This document shows positions 14,717 to 23,569 of a stretch of DNA of 42,576 nucleotides, piece after piece. The stretch covers positions 1 through 42,576 of the forward strand of contig JAKSLM010000022.1 of the NCBI GenBank assembly GCA_024401225.1, in the 5' to 3' direction. Under the pieces are notes generated by a model. The model ran no database searches. It was given only the letters and a program-made list of their open reading frames with translations, and was not told the origin of the DNA. Each line of letters starts with the position of its first letter. Within the stretch, counting starts at the first letter, position 1. A program made the position numbers and the translations under genes. This DNA comes from Bacteroidaceae bacterium (GTDB lineage Bacteria; Bacteroidota; Bacteroidia; Bacteroidales; Bacteroidaceae).

Positions 14717-16921
14717 CTATATTTCCACTTCAACTGTAAGAGGGAGGTCGACTGATGAAGTGCCGATGTAGATGATGGCCTTACCCTTTTCGATGTTCCA
14801 TGCGTGCTGGAACTCGTTCCAGTGGCGGAGCTGCTCCATTGGGATGGTGATGGTGACATCCTGGGTGGTGCCACCCTTCACGCTGACACGCTCGAAGCCC
14901 TTGAGCTCGTACTTAGGGCGCTCTACCTTTGAGTCTGGACGAGCCACGTAGACCTGTGCCACTTCCTCTGCCTCCTTCTTGCCTGCATTGGTGAGCTTGA
15001 AGCTTACCTCAAGATTGCCACCCTTCACTTCTGCCTTTGGATCGGAGTAGCTGAATGGCATGTAGGAAAGGCCGTAGCCGAATGGGTACATAGGCTTGAC
15101 ATTCTTGGTTGTAAACCAGCGATAGCCAACGAGGATGCCCTCGGAATAGTCGGCATCAGCCTTCTGTTCTGCCCTGAAGTTGTCGCGATTGACAAGGTCG
15201 ACAAACACATCGCTGCTGCCTGCCTGTGCCTTCTGTGGGAACACGCCGAGCGCATAGGCTGGTGAGTCCTCAAGGCGTACTGGCAATGTGAATGGCAGCT
15301 TGCCCGATGGCGAAACCTTGCCTGTAAGGACATCAGCAAGTGCATGACCGCCTTCCGAACCGTTGAACCATGAATATACAAGTGCCTTTGTGGCTGGGTT
15401 GACTCTGCGCAGATCGACCGGAGCACCTGCCACCATGACTGTAACCAATCGTGGATTGACTGTCGCAATAGCTTCAATCAGTTCCTCCTGATTGAATGGC
15501 AGATTCATGTTGGTACGGTCCGAACCTTCAGTCTCAACCTCACGGTTGTCACCACCAACGAAGATTACCATGTCAGCCTTGCGAGCTGCCTCAATGGCTT
15601 CTGCCTTCATAGTTTCTGCTTTTTTCTTCCATTCATCAAGGTTTGCGTTCTGACCTCTGCGAGCGCGTGGCTGCGGTTCATATCCCTGAGCATAAATTAT
15701 CTTTGCCTTACCCTTGAGGGCTGTCTGCAGACCTTCGAGCGGAGTGATCTCGTACAGCGCCTTGACGCCTGCACCTACTCCACCCTGAGCCATCTTGCGT
15801 GTAGCGTTGTCGCCTATCACGGCAATGGTCTTCACCTTCTTGCCGATAGGAAGTAGATTGTCAGCATTCTTGAGAAGCACGATGCTCTTGCTTGCCACCT
15901 GGTAAGCAATCTGCTGCTGTGCTGGCTGCGATGTGACCTCTTTGTTGGCCTTGTCCTTAGGAACAGGCGTGATGGCCATGCGAACGCGAAGAAGGTTTCT
16001 TACCTTAGCATCGATGACCTCCATTGGTACTGCGCCCGAACGTACAGAATCGATGAGTGCCTGTCCCATGTATGTGTTGCCAGGCATCTCAACGTCGAGT
16101 CCGCCTATGGCAGCCCCTACTGTGGAGTGAGTGCCACCCCAGTCGGAGATGATGATGCCGCGGAAGCCCCATTCGATGCGTAGTATGCGGTTCTGCAGCA
16201 GGTCGTTCTCCGAACACCAACGTCCCCATACCTTATTATATGCAGCCATGACACCATAGGCATTGCCCTGCTTCACTGCCATTTCGAACGGAGTGAGGTA
16301 AATCTCACGCATGGCACGTTCAGTAACGTTCACGTTGACGAATCCACGCATGTTCTCCTGATTATTGAGAGCGAAGTGCTTGAGACACACTGCTTCATCA
16401 TTGTCCTGAGCACCCAGCGTATAGCCAATTGCCAACTGGCCACTCAGTATTGGGTCCTCGCTCAGGTATTCGTATGTGCGACCTCCGGTAGGGATGCGCT
16501 GTATGTTCATTGCAGGACCAAGAATCATGTCCTTTCCACGAAGTCTTGCCTCGATAGCCATAGCCTTGCCATACTGATAAGCGATGTCGCGCGACCATGT
16601 TGCTGCAAGCGCCGAACCTGTAGGGAAGAATGTGGCACGGTCTGTTTCCCAGCCAAGTCCCTTCCAAGAGTGAGGCTCCATCTCCTCACGGATGCCGAAC
16701 GGACCGTCAGCATACTCAATGTCAGCAATGCCAAGGCGCTCCACTCCGGCCGAAGAGAACATATTCTTGCCGTGAAGCATATTTACCTTCTCTTCAAGAG
16801 TCATGCTCTTGATGATGCCTGTGATTTCTGATTCGTGTTGCAACAGTGGGTTGGTCTGCTGCGCATTCATGCTGCAATTCATCAGCAGCAATCCAGCCAT
16901 GATAGCGATAGTTTTTTTCAT
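14717..16921 (-). CDS. GH3 beta-glucosidase-type enzyme, secreted
   Basis: A 734-residue enzyme with a signal peptide (about residues 1-20, MKKTIAIMAGLLLMNCSMNA-QQ). The N-terminal GH3 barrel contains KHFALNNQE (181-189) and the nucleophile D260 in GIIISDWGGTHS. The GH3 C-terminal alpha/beta sandwich spans about 345-600, and a fibronectin III-like domain ends the chain (about 650-734). Length and three-domain order match bacterial beta-glucosidase/xylosidase enzymes of the BglX type. It probably cleaves short beta-linked gluco- or xylo-oligosaccharides in the periplasm. It is divergent from a carboxylesterase gene, each with its own promoter box. Confidence 0.92.
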   Translation of the reverse strand: MKKTIAIMAGLLLMNCSMNAQQTNPLLQHESEITGIIKSMTLEEKVNMLHGKNMFSSAGVERLGIADIEYADGPFGIREEMEPHSWKGLGWETDRATFFPTGSALAATWSRDIAYQYGKAMAIEARLRGKDMILGPAMNIQRIPTGGRTYEYLSEDPILSGQLAIGYTLGAQDNDEAVCLKHFALNNQENMRGFVNVNVTERAMREIYLTPFEMAVKQGNAYGVMAAYNKVWGRWCSENDLLQNRILRIEWGFRGIIISDWGGTHSTVGAAIGGLDVEMPGNTYMGQALIDSVRSGAVPMEVIDAKVRNLLRVRMAITPVPKDKANKEVTSQPAQQQIAYQVASKSIVLLKNADNLLPIGKKVKTIAVIGDNATRKMAQGGVGAGVKALYEITPLEGLQTALKGKAKIIYAQGYEPQPRARRGQNANLDEWKKKAETMKAEAIEAARKADMVIFVGGDNREVETEGSDRTNMNLPFNQEELIEAIATVNPRLVTVMVAGAPVDLRRVNPATKALVYSWFNGSEGGHALADVLTGKVSPSGKLPFTLPVRLEDSPAYALGVFPQKAQAGSSDVFVDLVNRDNFRAEQKADADYSEGILVGYRWFTTKNVKPMYPFGYGLSYMPFSYSDPKAEVKGGNLEVSFKLTNAGKKEAEEVAQVYVARPDSKVERPKYELKGFERVSVKGGTTQDVTITIPMEQLRHWNEFQHAWNIEKGKAIIYIGTSSVDLPLTVEVEI

Positions 16922-16976
16922 CTTTAGTAGTGTATTAGTATTATTGTGTTTATTCCATGTTTTATTTTACTGCTTG

Positions 16977-16984
16977 CAAATATA
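16977..16984 (-). promoter_or_regulatory. -7 promoter box (TATATTTG) of the GH3 gene
   Basis: The minus strand reads TATATTTGC 55 bases before the GH3 ATG, matching TAnnTTTG. Confidence 0.6.
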
Positions 16985-17141
16985 CACTTCTTTTTTCATT
17001 TCACAAAAAAATGACCAAAATTTTGGGTCTACAATGTATTTGGAAGCATGATAGCAGCCTGCTATGTCCCGTAAAGTCTAAGAATACTGAGTAAATGGAT
17101 AATTCTATTGCAAAATCTTAGGTACTGTAAAAAATAATCTT

Positions 17142-17149
17142 TACCTTTG
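17142..17149 (+). promoter_or_regulatory. -7 promoter box (TACCTTTG) of the carboxylesterase
   Basis: TACCTTTG lies 24 bases upstream of ATG 17173. It overlaps the more upstream possible start at 17149, which argues against that longer start. Confidence 0.68.
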
Positions 17150-17172
17150 TGCACATAATACATTACTTGACA

Positions 17173-18720
17173 ATGATGAAAAGAAGATTAACAGTTAGCG
17201 CCATAGCGATTCTGCTCGCATGCTGCAACCTATTCGTACAGAGTGCGTGGGCACAGAAACCTGTAGTTAGTATCTCATCTGGTAAGATTGAAGGCGTTTA
17301 TGCTAAGGATGTGTTTGCCTTCAAGGGCATCCCTTATGCTCAGGCAGAGCGTTTCCAGCCTTCAACACCAGTATCCTGGCAAGGCGTCAGGAAATGTGAT
17401 GAGTATGGCCCTTGGGCAAAGCAGGCAGAGAATGAGGGCAAATCAGTCGAAGGCGCAGGCGACTTCCTTGCCAACGTGTGGACCTCGGGCCTTAATGACG
17501 GAAAGAAGCGTCCTATCATGTTCTGGATTCATGGAGGCGGATTCTCCGTAGGTTCGGCCAATGCTGACCCTACGGATGGCGTGGCTCTTGCACAGAAGGG
17601 AGCCGTAGTGGTGAGCATCAACCATCGTCTCGACGTTATGGGCTTCCTCGACCTCTCTGAGTTTGGAGGCAAATGGGAGAAATCCGTCAATGTAGGCATG
17701 CTGGACATCGTCAATGCCCTGAGGTGGACAAAGCAGAATGCTGAAGCCTTCGGTGGCGATCCTGACAATATCACCATCTTTGGTGAGTCGGGCGGTGGAG
17801 GCAAGGTAGGCACATTGCTCTGTATGCCGGAAGCTAAAGGACTATTCCAAAAGGCGATAATACAGAGTGGTGCAAAGATCAACATCACCACAAGCGAGGT
17901 ATCCAAGCAACTGGGCAAGAACGTAGTCAAGGAACTGGGCCTTACTGCCGAGACTCTCGATCGCATCCAGGCCATCAGCTTCGACTCACTTCTCACCGTG
18001 AGCCGTAAGTGCCAGGCAGAGATACTTGGAGCCCGCACTCCAGGCAGCATCAAGATGTGGGGATTCTGCCCTACTGCCGATGGTGTCACACTCCTGCAGC
18101 AGCCATACACCCCGGGATTCTCTTCCCTTGCCCACAACATACCGATAATGATAGGCACCACGTTCAACGAACTCGAGCGTAAGTTCTATACAGACAAGAG
18201 CCTCGATCAGGCAAAGGCCGATGGCATCCTCAAGTCGCGCTATGGTGATGATGCACAGGCGTATGCCAATGCTTTCCGAACTGCTTACCCTGACGGTTCA
18301 CTTGCAGACATGCTCGGTACCGACTCCAACATACGCACTCTTACGCTTGCTACTGCTGATGCAAAATCGGCCGAAGGTGGTGCTCCCGTATATGTATATC
18401 TGCTGAGATGGGTGTCAGACTTCGATGCTGAGGGCAGCGGATGCTACCATTCGCTCGACATTCCTCTGTGTTTCAACAACCCATACGACGAGCGCTACCA
18501 GGTCAAGGCAGGCGATCCTAAGGCTGCATCCATAGCCGATAGGATGAGCGACCTCTGGCTCAGTTTTGCACGCGATGGAAAGCCTGTAGCCAAGGGAGTA
18601 CCAGAGTGGACACCTTACACTAAAGCCAACGGTGCAACGCTCATTCTTGACAACGAATGCACGATGAAGAGCAACTTCGACCGCAAGCTTCAGGACTTCC
18701 TCTACCAGAAACTGAAATAA
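17173..18720 (+). CDS. Type B carboxylesterase, secreted
   Basis: A 515-residue alpha/beta hydrolase of the carboxylesterase/cholinesterase family with a signal peptide (ending SAWA-QK). Triad: S206 in FGESGGGG, E333 in GTTFNELER, H426 in GCYHSLDIP. The oxyanion region is HGGGF (120-124). The start at 17173 (MMKRR) is chosen because the promoter -7 box overlaps an upstream ATG. Family members hydrolyse carboxylic esters; within this glycosidase cluster a role in removing acyl decorations is plausible but not shown. The next esterase starts 65 bases downstream on the same strand, so the two probably form an operon. Confidence 0.9.
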   Translation: MMKRRLTVSAIAILLACCNLFVQSAWAQKPVVSISSGKIEGVYAKDVFAFKGIPYAQAERFQPSTPVSWQGVRKCDEYGPWAKQAENEGKSVEGAGDFLANVWTSGLNDGKKRPIMFWIHGGGFSVGSANADPTDGVALAQKGAVVVSINHRLDVMGFLDLSEFGGKWEKSVNVGMLDIVNALRWTKQNAEAFGGDPDNITIFGESGGGGKVGTLLCMPEAKGLFQKAIIQSGAKINITTSEVSKQLGKNVVKELGLTAETLDRIQAISFDSLLTVSRKCQAEILGARTPGSIKMWGFCPTADGVTLLQQPYTPGFSSLAHNIPIMIGTTFNELERKFYTDKSLDQAKADGILKSRYGDDAQAYANAFRTAYPDGSLADMLGTDSNIRTLTLATADAKSAEGGAPVYVYLLRWVSDFDAEGSGCYHSLDIPLCFNNPYDERYQVKAGDPKAASIADRMSDLWLSFARDGKPVAKGVPEWTPYTKANGATLILDNECTMKSNFDRKLQDFLYQKLK

Positions 18721-18785
18721 GTCCGGATGCACAATGCAAGAAGTTACATGATTATAACATACAACACATATAAAAACATACTACC

Positions 18786-20144
18786 ATGAACATTCTCAAA
18801 ACATTACTATCCGTTGCAGCCCTTTCTGCAGCAACGGCTGCGGGTGCACAAACCCTTAAGATGACCAATCAGGCCGTGCGCATCACAGCCTACGAAGCAT
18901 CAACATCAGTCAACCTCGTCATCGTAAAACCAGAGCACACACTCGATGCCCTCGATCCTTCAGCATTTACTGTTGAGACCAACGGCGTAGCTCGCAAAGT
19001 GAAGATCGTCTACACGTGCGATGATCGTGGCGAATGGGCCGATGGAGGCACATACCTCGCCTTCGGACTCGAAGTCAGCAAGGAACGCGGCGCAGCACCA
19101 CTCGTCACAAAAGGCATGGGAACATGGAGCACAGCCTACCCTGTCAAGGTAGGTCTCAAGGCAGGCAAAAGCATCAAGGCAGGTGGCAAGAAGTACACAG
19201 CAGTCGATTGTGCTACAAGCCACGCCCTGCGCAACTTCCTCTCTGAGTCCGACTTTTTCCACCGCGGCACCTACACATCCCCATCCACAGGCAAGCCAGG
19301 CATGGAGACCCTCACATACGGAGCCTACGAACCTGAGGCACTTCGCATGGATGGCAAGAAGAATCCGATGATCATCTGGCTTCATGGCATGGGTGAAGGT
19401 GGTACTGACGTTTCCATCGAACTCATGGGCAACGAGGTAGTATCACTCATCCGCAACGACATCCAGTCGCACTTCACCACCGAGGGCGGTGAATCAGGCT
19501 GCTACGTACTTGCAGTCCAGTGCCCAACCATGTGGATGAACACAGCCAAGGGATTCGGCAATGGTACCCATCCATCCATGTACTCCGATGCCCTCAAGGC
19601 ATGTATCGACAATTATCTCAAACTCAATCCTGATGTCGACCCTAACCGTATCTATATCGGCGGATGCTCCAACGGAGGTTACATGACAATGAACATGCTC
19701 ATTCGTCATCCAAGATTCTTCGCTGCAGCCTACCCTACTTGCGAGGCCTATGCCGATGCCAACATCTCCGACCTTCAGATCAAGCAGCTTGCTGAGGAGA
19801 ACATCTGGTTCGTACAGTCGTTCGACGACACCACTGTCAAACCAAAAGAATACTGCATCCCAACCTACAAGCGCCTCATGCAGGCAGGAGCAAAGAACGT
19901 GTGGATGTCTATGTTCGAGAGCATCATTGGTACCGACATGCCAGGCAGCCGCCTCATGGGACACTTCTCGTGGGTATACGTATTCAACGATCAGGTACTC
20001 GGCGCCCAGGAACAGTCCACAGCCGACATGAAGCCATCCAACCAGGGCGGTGGTTCCGTTGCCCCTCAAGGCCACACCAACCTCTTTGACTGGATGAACG
20101 CCCAGGTCCTCACAGCACCAAAGGCAGCAGAACGCCGTCGCTAA
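18786..20144 (+). CDS. Secreted esterase/peptidase-like alpha/beta hydrolase with N-terminal Ig-like domain
   Basis: A 452-residue protein with a signal peptide (MNILKTLLSVAALSAATAAGA-QT). Residues ~25-135 form an Ig-like beta domain; residues ~145-435 are an alpha/beta hydrolase with oxyanion motif LHGMGEGG (199-206), nucleophile S295 in GGCSNGGYM, and candidate Asp and His in SFDDTTV and MGHFSW. This Ig-plus-hydrolase architecture resembles Bacteroidota esterases and PHB-depolymerase-like enzymes annotated as putative peptidases. It probably deacylates glycans. It is the third esterase-type gene in 7 kb. Confidence 0.84.
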   Translation: MNILKTLLSVAALSAATAAGAQTLKMTNQAVRITAYEASTSVNLVIVKPEHTLDALDPSAFTVETNGVARKVKIVYTCDDRGEWADGGTYLAFGLEVSKERGAAPLVTKGMGTWSTAYPVKVGLKAGKSIKAGGKKYTAVDCATSHALRNFLSESDFFHRGTYTSPSTGKPGMETLTYGAYEPEALRMDGKKNPMIIWLHGMGEGGTDVSIELMGNEVVSLIRNDIQSHFTTEGGESGCYVLAVQCPTMWMNTAKGFGNGTHPSMYSDALKACIDNYLKLNPDVDPNRIYIGGCSNGGYMTMNMLIRHPRFFAAAYPTCEAYADANISDLQIKQLAEENIWFVQSFDDTTVKPKEYCIPTYKRLMQAGAKNVWMSMFESIIGTDMPGSRLMGHFSWVYVFNDQVLGAQEQSTADMKPSNQGGGSVAPQGHTNLFDWMNAQVLTAPKAAERRR

Positions 20145-20202
20145 ACCAACCTCTCCCGACATCAATCAAGATCAAGCATTTTCCAAGTTGAAGAAATTTG
20201 TG

Positions 20203-20210
20203 TACTTTTG
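20203..20210 (+). promoter_or_regulatory. -7 promoter box (TACTTTTG) of the iron alcohol dehydrogenase
   Basis: TACTTTTG followed by C lies 27 bases before ATG 20237 and inside the upstream in-frame extension, fixing the shorter start. Confidence 0.68.
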
Positions 20211-20236
20211 CGACCTCAAGAATCAATAACACAAAG

Positions 20237-21418
20237 ATGAACAATTTTACTTTCTATAGCCCAACGGAGTTTGTGGTGGGCAAAGAGACAGAGAACCAGG
20301 TAGGCACTTTGTGTGCCAAGTATGAGGCAACACGAGTGATGATAGTGTATGGCGGCGGCAGCGCGGTACGCTCTGGGTTGCTGGACAGGGTGAAGGTATC
20401 CCTGGCAGCTTCGGGCATGGAGATGTGCGAGTTGGCTGGCGTGCAACCTAATCCTATCGACACTAAGGTGCGTGAAGGATTGGAGTTGGCACACTCATTC
20501 CGTCCTGACTTCCTCCTTTCTGTTGGTGGCGGTTCGGTGATCGATACGGCTAAGGCCATTGCGGTGGGATATCACTACGAGGGCGACTTCTGGGACTTCT
20601 ATGCTGGCAAGGCTAAGCCTGCAAAGGCTCTGCCTATCGGCGTGGTGCTGACCATACCGGCTGCTGGCAGCGAGGGTTCCGGCAATTCGGTGATAACAAA
20701 CACAAAGACTCACGTGAAGGTGGGCATCCGCCAACCAATGATTCTGCGTCCGAAGTTTGCCATCATGAACCCAGAGCTTACACTCACATTGCCAGAGTGG
20801 CAGACGGCAAGCGGCATAAGCGACATGATGGCTCACATCCTGGAACGCTACCTCAGCAACACGCCGGAGGTGCAGATTGGCGACCGACTTGCCGAAGGCA
20901 TGCTGCTTGCCATCATGGAGACAGCCGAGCGACTGATGGAGAATCCCAACGACTATGATGCACGTGCCAACATCATGTGGTGCGGCACTATAGCCCATAA
21001 CGATACGTGTTCGCTGGGACGCGTGGAGGACTGGAACAGTCATGCCATGGAGCATGAGATCTCGGCCGAATATGATGTGACACATGGTGCAGGTTTGGCA
21101 GTCATATTCCCTGCCTTCCTGCAGTATGCAGCAAAGCACAATGCGCACAAGGTGGCTCAGCTGGCTCACCGTGTGCTGGGCATAGCCGACTCGGGCAATG
21201 CAGAGGCCGATGCGTTGGCAGGTGCCCTCAAGTTGAAATCGTGGTTGCACGACACACTTCACATGCCTGTCACGTTTGCTCAACTGGGCATCGAAGAGCC
21301 AGATCTTGAATTGCTCAACACTCGCCTGCACAATCTGAAGGGAGCCATTCTTCCAGGCGGATATATGCCTCTTGATGCACAGGCAACGATGGAGATCTAC
21401 AAGCTGGCTATGGAATAG
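20237..21418 (+). CDS. Iron-containing alcohol dehydrogenase (butanol-dehydrogenase-like)
   Basis: A 393-residue group III alcohol dehydrogenase. The N-terminal nucleotide-binding part has YGGGSAVRSG and VGGGSVIDTAKAIA. The helical C-terminal part carries the metal ligands: GISDMMAHILERY (D and H) and the later histidines in SHAMEHEISAEYDVTHGAG. Such enzymes reduce aldehydes to alcohols with NAD(P)H, often a YqhD/BDH-type activity towards medium-chain or toxic aldehydes. It has its own promoter, and its 3' end meets an oppositely oriented transporter gene with an 11-base gap. Confidence 0.92.
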   Translation: MNNFTFYSPTEFVVGKETENQVGTLCAKYEATRVMIVYGGGSAVRSGLLDRVKVSLAASGMEMCELAGVQPNPIDTKVREGLELAHSFRPDFLLSVGGGSVIDTAKAIAVGYHYEGDFWDFYAGKAKPAKALPIGVVLTIPAAGSEGSGNSVITNTKTHVKVGIRQPMILRPKFAIMNPELTLTLPEWQTASGISDMMAHILERYLSNTPEVQIGDRLAEGMLLAIMETAERLMENPNDYDARANIMWCGTIAHNDTCSLGRVEDWNSHAMEHEISAEYDVTHGAGLAVIFPAFLQYAAKHNAHKVAQLAHRVLGIADSGNAEADALAGALKLKSWLHDTLHMPVTFAQLGIEEPDLELLNTRLHNLKGAILPGGYMPLDAQATMEIYKLAME

Positions 21419-21429
21419 CGAACAACGCG

Positions 21430-22302
21430 TTACCTGCGCCCCATCTGCATAAGGACGGCGGCGATAATGAGGGCTATGCCAGCATAGAAGGCGAGGCTTA
21501 GTTCGCTTGCCTCACCGAAGATGAGCATGGCAAGAAGGATGGTGTAGACGGGCTCAAGGTTGTAGGTGAGATTGACCGTGAAGGCGGAGATGTGGCGAAG
21601 CGCCTGCAGCTGGAGAAGGAAGGGAGCGATGGTAAAGACGCTGGAGAAGAGCAGTAGCATCATCCAGTCGTGCGGAGTAGGCATGATGGCTACATCGGGA
21701 AACAGCGCAGAATAGAAGGGGGTGGCAAGGGTGAGAACCATGCCGCCTCCTATCATTTCGTACAGGAGCATGGTACTGCTTGACTGACCCGTGGAGCTCT
21801 GCACTCGCTTGGTGGAGATGGAGAAGAACACATAGATGAGGGATGACACAATGCCAAGGGCGATGCCGAGGCGATAGCGAGCATCGAGGCCGTAGATGAG
21901 GCCGATGCCAAGCACGGAGAGGGCTCCAAGCAGGAGCTCACGCCCCGAGGGACGATGGCGATCGAGGAGGGGTTCGATGATGGCAGTAAAGAAGCCCACG
22001 AGGGCAAAGCATACGGCTCCGATGGAGACATTGGCTGCCTTGATGCTTCCATAGAAGAACACCCAATGGACAGAGAGCAGGACGCCACACCCCATAATCT
22101 GCAACAAGTGGCGGCGTGACATGCGGTGCAACTTATGCTGCACTCCCAGAAGGGCGCTGAGCAAAAGGGACGCAAGGATGACACGCAAACACACCAGAGG
22201 GAGTTCACCGATGGTGATGAGACGACCGAAGAGGCCTGTGCCTCCTGCTATAAGGACTGCCGTGTGAAGACGGATATACGCTTCCTTTTCTACAGATGTC
22301 AT
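21430..22302 (-). CDS. EamA/DMT-superfamily transporter
   Basis: A 290-residue inner-membrane protein with about ten hydrophobic helices in two EamA repeats (roughly 10-140 and 150-288). The second repeat has the typical Tyr/Asn-Leu-Glu-Pro motif (LTYNLEPVYTILLAMLIFGE). Members export amino acids, nucleosides or drugs; the substrate here is unknown. It lies 12 bases downstream of a DUF1294 gene and is probably co-transcribed with it. Confidence 0.9.
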   Translation of the reverse strand: MTSVEKEAYIRLHTAVLIAGGTGLFGRLITIGELPLVCLRVILASLLLSALLGVQHKLHRMSRRHLLQIMGCGVLLSVHWVFFYGSIKAANVSIGAVCFALVGFFTAIIEPLLDRHRPSGRELLLGALSVLGIGLIYGLDARYRLGIALGIVSSLIYVFFSISTKRVQSSTGQSSSTMLLYEMIGGGMVLTLATPFYSALFPDVAIMPTPHDWMMLLLFSSVFTIAPFLLQLQALRHISAFTVNLTYNLEPVYTILLAMLIFGEASELSLAFYAGIALIIAAVLMQMGRR

Positions 22303-22314
22303 ACTGGAGGCGAA

Positions 22315-22602
22315 TCAACGATTGTTGTTGGTGAGGTACAGGTAGAGGACATAGCCCGCCAAAACAAGCTGAAGGATGATGATGGCTGGCACTCCGTACT
22401 TGAACTTCTTGTGCTGAGTCTTGTGGTGCCACACTTTCATGCCAATCCATGCTCCTATGCTTCCACCAAGGATTGCAGGCAAGAGAAGTTGAGTCTCTGA
22501 TATGCGCCACCAACCCTTGCGAGCCTTGAGTTTGTCAATCCCATACACGATGAAGGTGATGAGATTGATTGCTAACAGATAGATGAGTATATACTTTGTC
22601 AT
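22315..22602 (-). CDS. DUF1294 small membrane protein
   Basis: A 95-residue membrane protein with three hydrophobic segments and the DUF1294 signature: YGIDKLKARKGWWRISE and a later GGSIGAWIGMKVWHHKTQHKKF. The family has no established function. It is the first gene of a two-gene unit with the EamA transporter and has a promoter box close upstream. Confidence 0.87.
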   Translation of the reverse strand: MTKYILIYLLAINLITFIVYGIDKLKARKGWWRISETQLLLPAILGGSIGAWIGMKVWHHKTQHKKFKYGVPAIIILQLVLAGYVLYLYLTNNNR

Positions 22603-22628
22603 TAGAACCTACTTGTTGAATTTTTATG

Positions 22629-22636
22629 CAAATGTA
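22629..22636 (-). promoter_or_regulatory. -7 promoter box (TACATTTG) of the DUF1294-EamA unit
   Basis: The minus strand reads TACATTTGC 26 bases before the DUF1294 ATG. Confidence 0.62.
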
Positions 22637-22743
22637 GGCTTTTTTCTGCAATTAGCATCTTCTTTTTCTCTCCTAAACGCATATAAAGACCGCTTTTCTC
22701 TTTTTTTATTATAAAAATAGCCATGTTATTGCAAGAAAAAGCG

Positions 22744-22751
22744 TAACTTTG
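22744..22751 (+). promoter_or_regulatory. -7 promoter box (TAACTTTG) upstream of the VOC/Dabb pair
   Basis: TAACTTTG followed by CG lies 103 bases before the VOC start, implying a leader of roughly 95 nt. I see no riboswitch motif in that leader. Confidence 0.6.
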
Positions 22752-22854
22752 CGACAAAACAAGGCAGAAGCAGCGTTCTGAACGTAAGAATGGAATAACG
22801 ACTGCATAAAAGTATATACTACACACTAACAGAAATATAAAAACGAACAAATCA

Positions 22855-23073
22855 ATGATTAAAGACATTGCACACATTGCCTTGAATCCATTGAACATGG
22901 ACAAGACAATAGAGTATTTTGATAATGTGTTCGGGTGGAAGAAGGTCTTTGAACTGCACCATGATAATGGCGATCCAAAGCGAGTGGAGCACTTCTACCC
23001 AGGTGGCAGCTGGACCATCATAGACAGCGAACAGATGCTGGGAGTGAACCTGAACGTGAAACCAGCCATGTAG
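22855..23073 (+). pseudogene. Half-length VOC/glyoxalase-like protein
   Basis: The 72-residue product starts like a vicinal-oxygen-chelate protein (MIKDIAHIALNPLNMDKTIEYFDNVFGWKKVF) but stops after one beta-alpha-beta-beta-beta unit, where family members usually have two (about 120-140 residues). A metal-binding histidine is present near the start (IAHIAL), but the second half with the remaining ligands is absent. I see no continuation in other frames in the 78 bases before the next gene. It is either a truncated remnant or a single-module protein working as a dimer; the promoter is intact. Confidence 0.6.
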
Positions 23074-23151
23074 CTGTCACTTGTAAAAGGGAAAAGGAAA
23101 AAGACGAGCAATACAAATATAAATAACAACCAATCTAATCACAATCAATTT

Positions 23152-23457
23152 ATGGTAAAGCATATTATTCTCTGGACACTGAATCCAGAACTCTCGGAAG
23201 AAGAGAAGAAGAGCGTGAAGGCTGGCATCAAGGAAGGCCTTGAGGGACTGATGGGCAAGGTGCCAGGACTGATCGATGTGAAGGTTAACATTGACGGTCG
23301 TCTCGATTCAAGCAACTGCGACGTGATGCTTGACTCTACGCTCGAAAGCGAGGAGGCACTCAAGGGCTATGCCAAGCATCCTGAGCATGTGGCTGTAGCC
23401 GATGGCAAGGTGCGCCCTTATACGGTGCAGCGCACATGTCTCGACTTTGAAGTGTAG
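23152..23457 (+). CDS. Dabb (stress-responsive A/B barrel) domain protein
   Basis: A 101-residue dimeric alpha+beta barrel protein: MVKHIILWTLNPELSEEEK, then VPGLIDVKVNID and the C-terminal HPEHVAVADGKVRPYTVQRTCLDFEV region are typical of the Dabb family. The role is poorly defined; some relatives act as small enzymes or bind aromatic ligands. It lies 78 bases after the short VOC gene and shares its orientation. Confidence 0.88.
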   Translation: MVKHIILWTLNPELSEEEKKSVKAGIKEGLEGLMGKVPGLIDVKVNIDGRLDSSNCDVMLDSTLESEEALKGYAKHPEHVAVADGKVRPYTVQRTCLDFEV

Positions 23458-23504
23458 ACACAGGCACATAGGCACCAACAATGCAGAAGCCTCACACAAG
23501 AAAC

Positions 23505-23537
23505 GAGGGCGCAACGACTATCGGTCATTGCGCCCTC
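23505..23537. terminator. Bidirectional hairpin terminator
   Basis: A perfect 10-bp stem GAGGGCGCAA/TTGCGCCCTC, extended by an inner GAC/GTC, lies between the Dabb gene and the convergent rubrerythrin gene and is followed by TTGTT on the plus strand. Confidence 0.82.
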
Positions 23538-23569
23538 TTGTTATGTTCGTCCGTAAGGGGACAATATGT

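Noticed and set aside
20495-21331. A 278-codon frame antisense to the iron alcohol dehydrogenase
   Set aside because: Composition is cysteine- and histidine-rich with no family similarity; shadow of a clear ADH gene.
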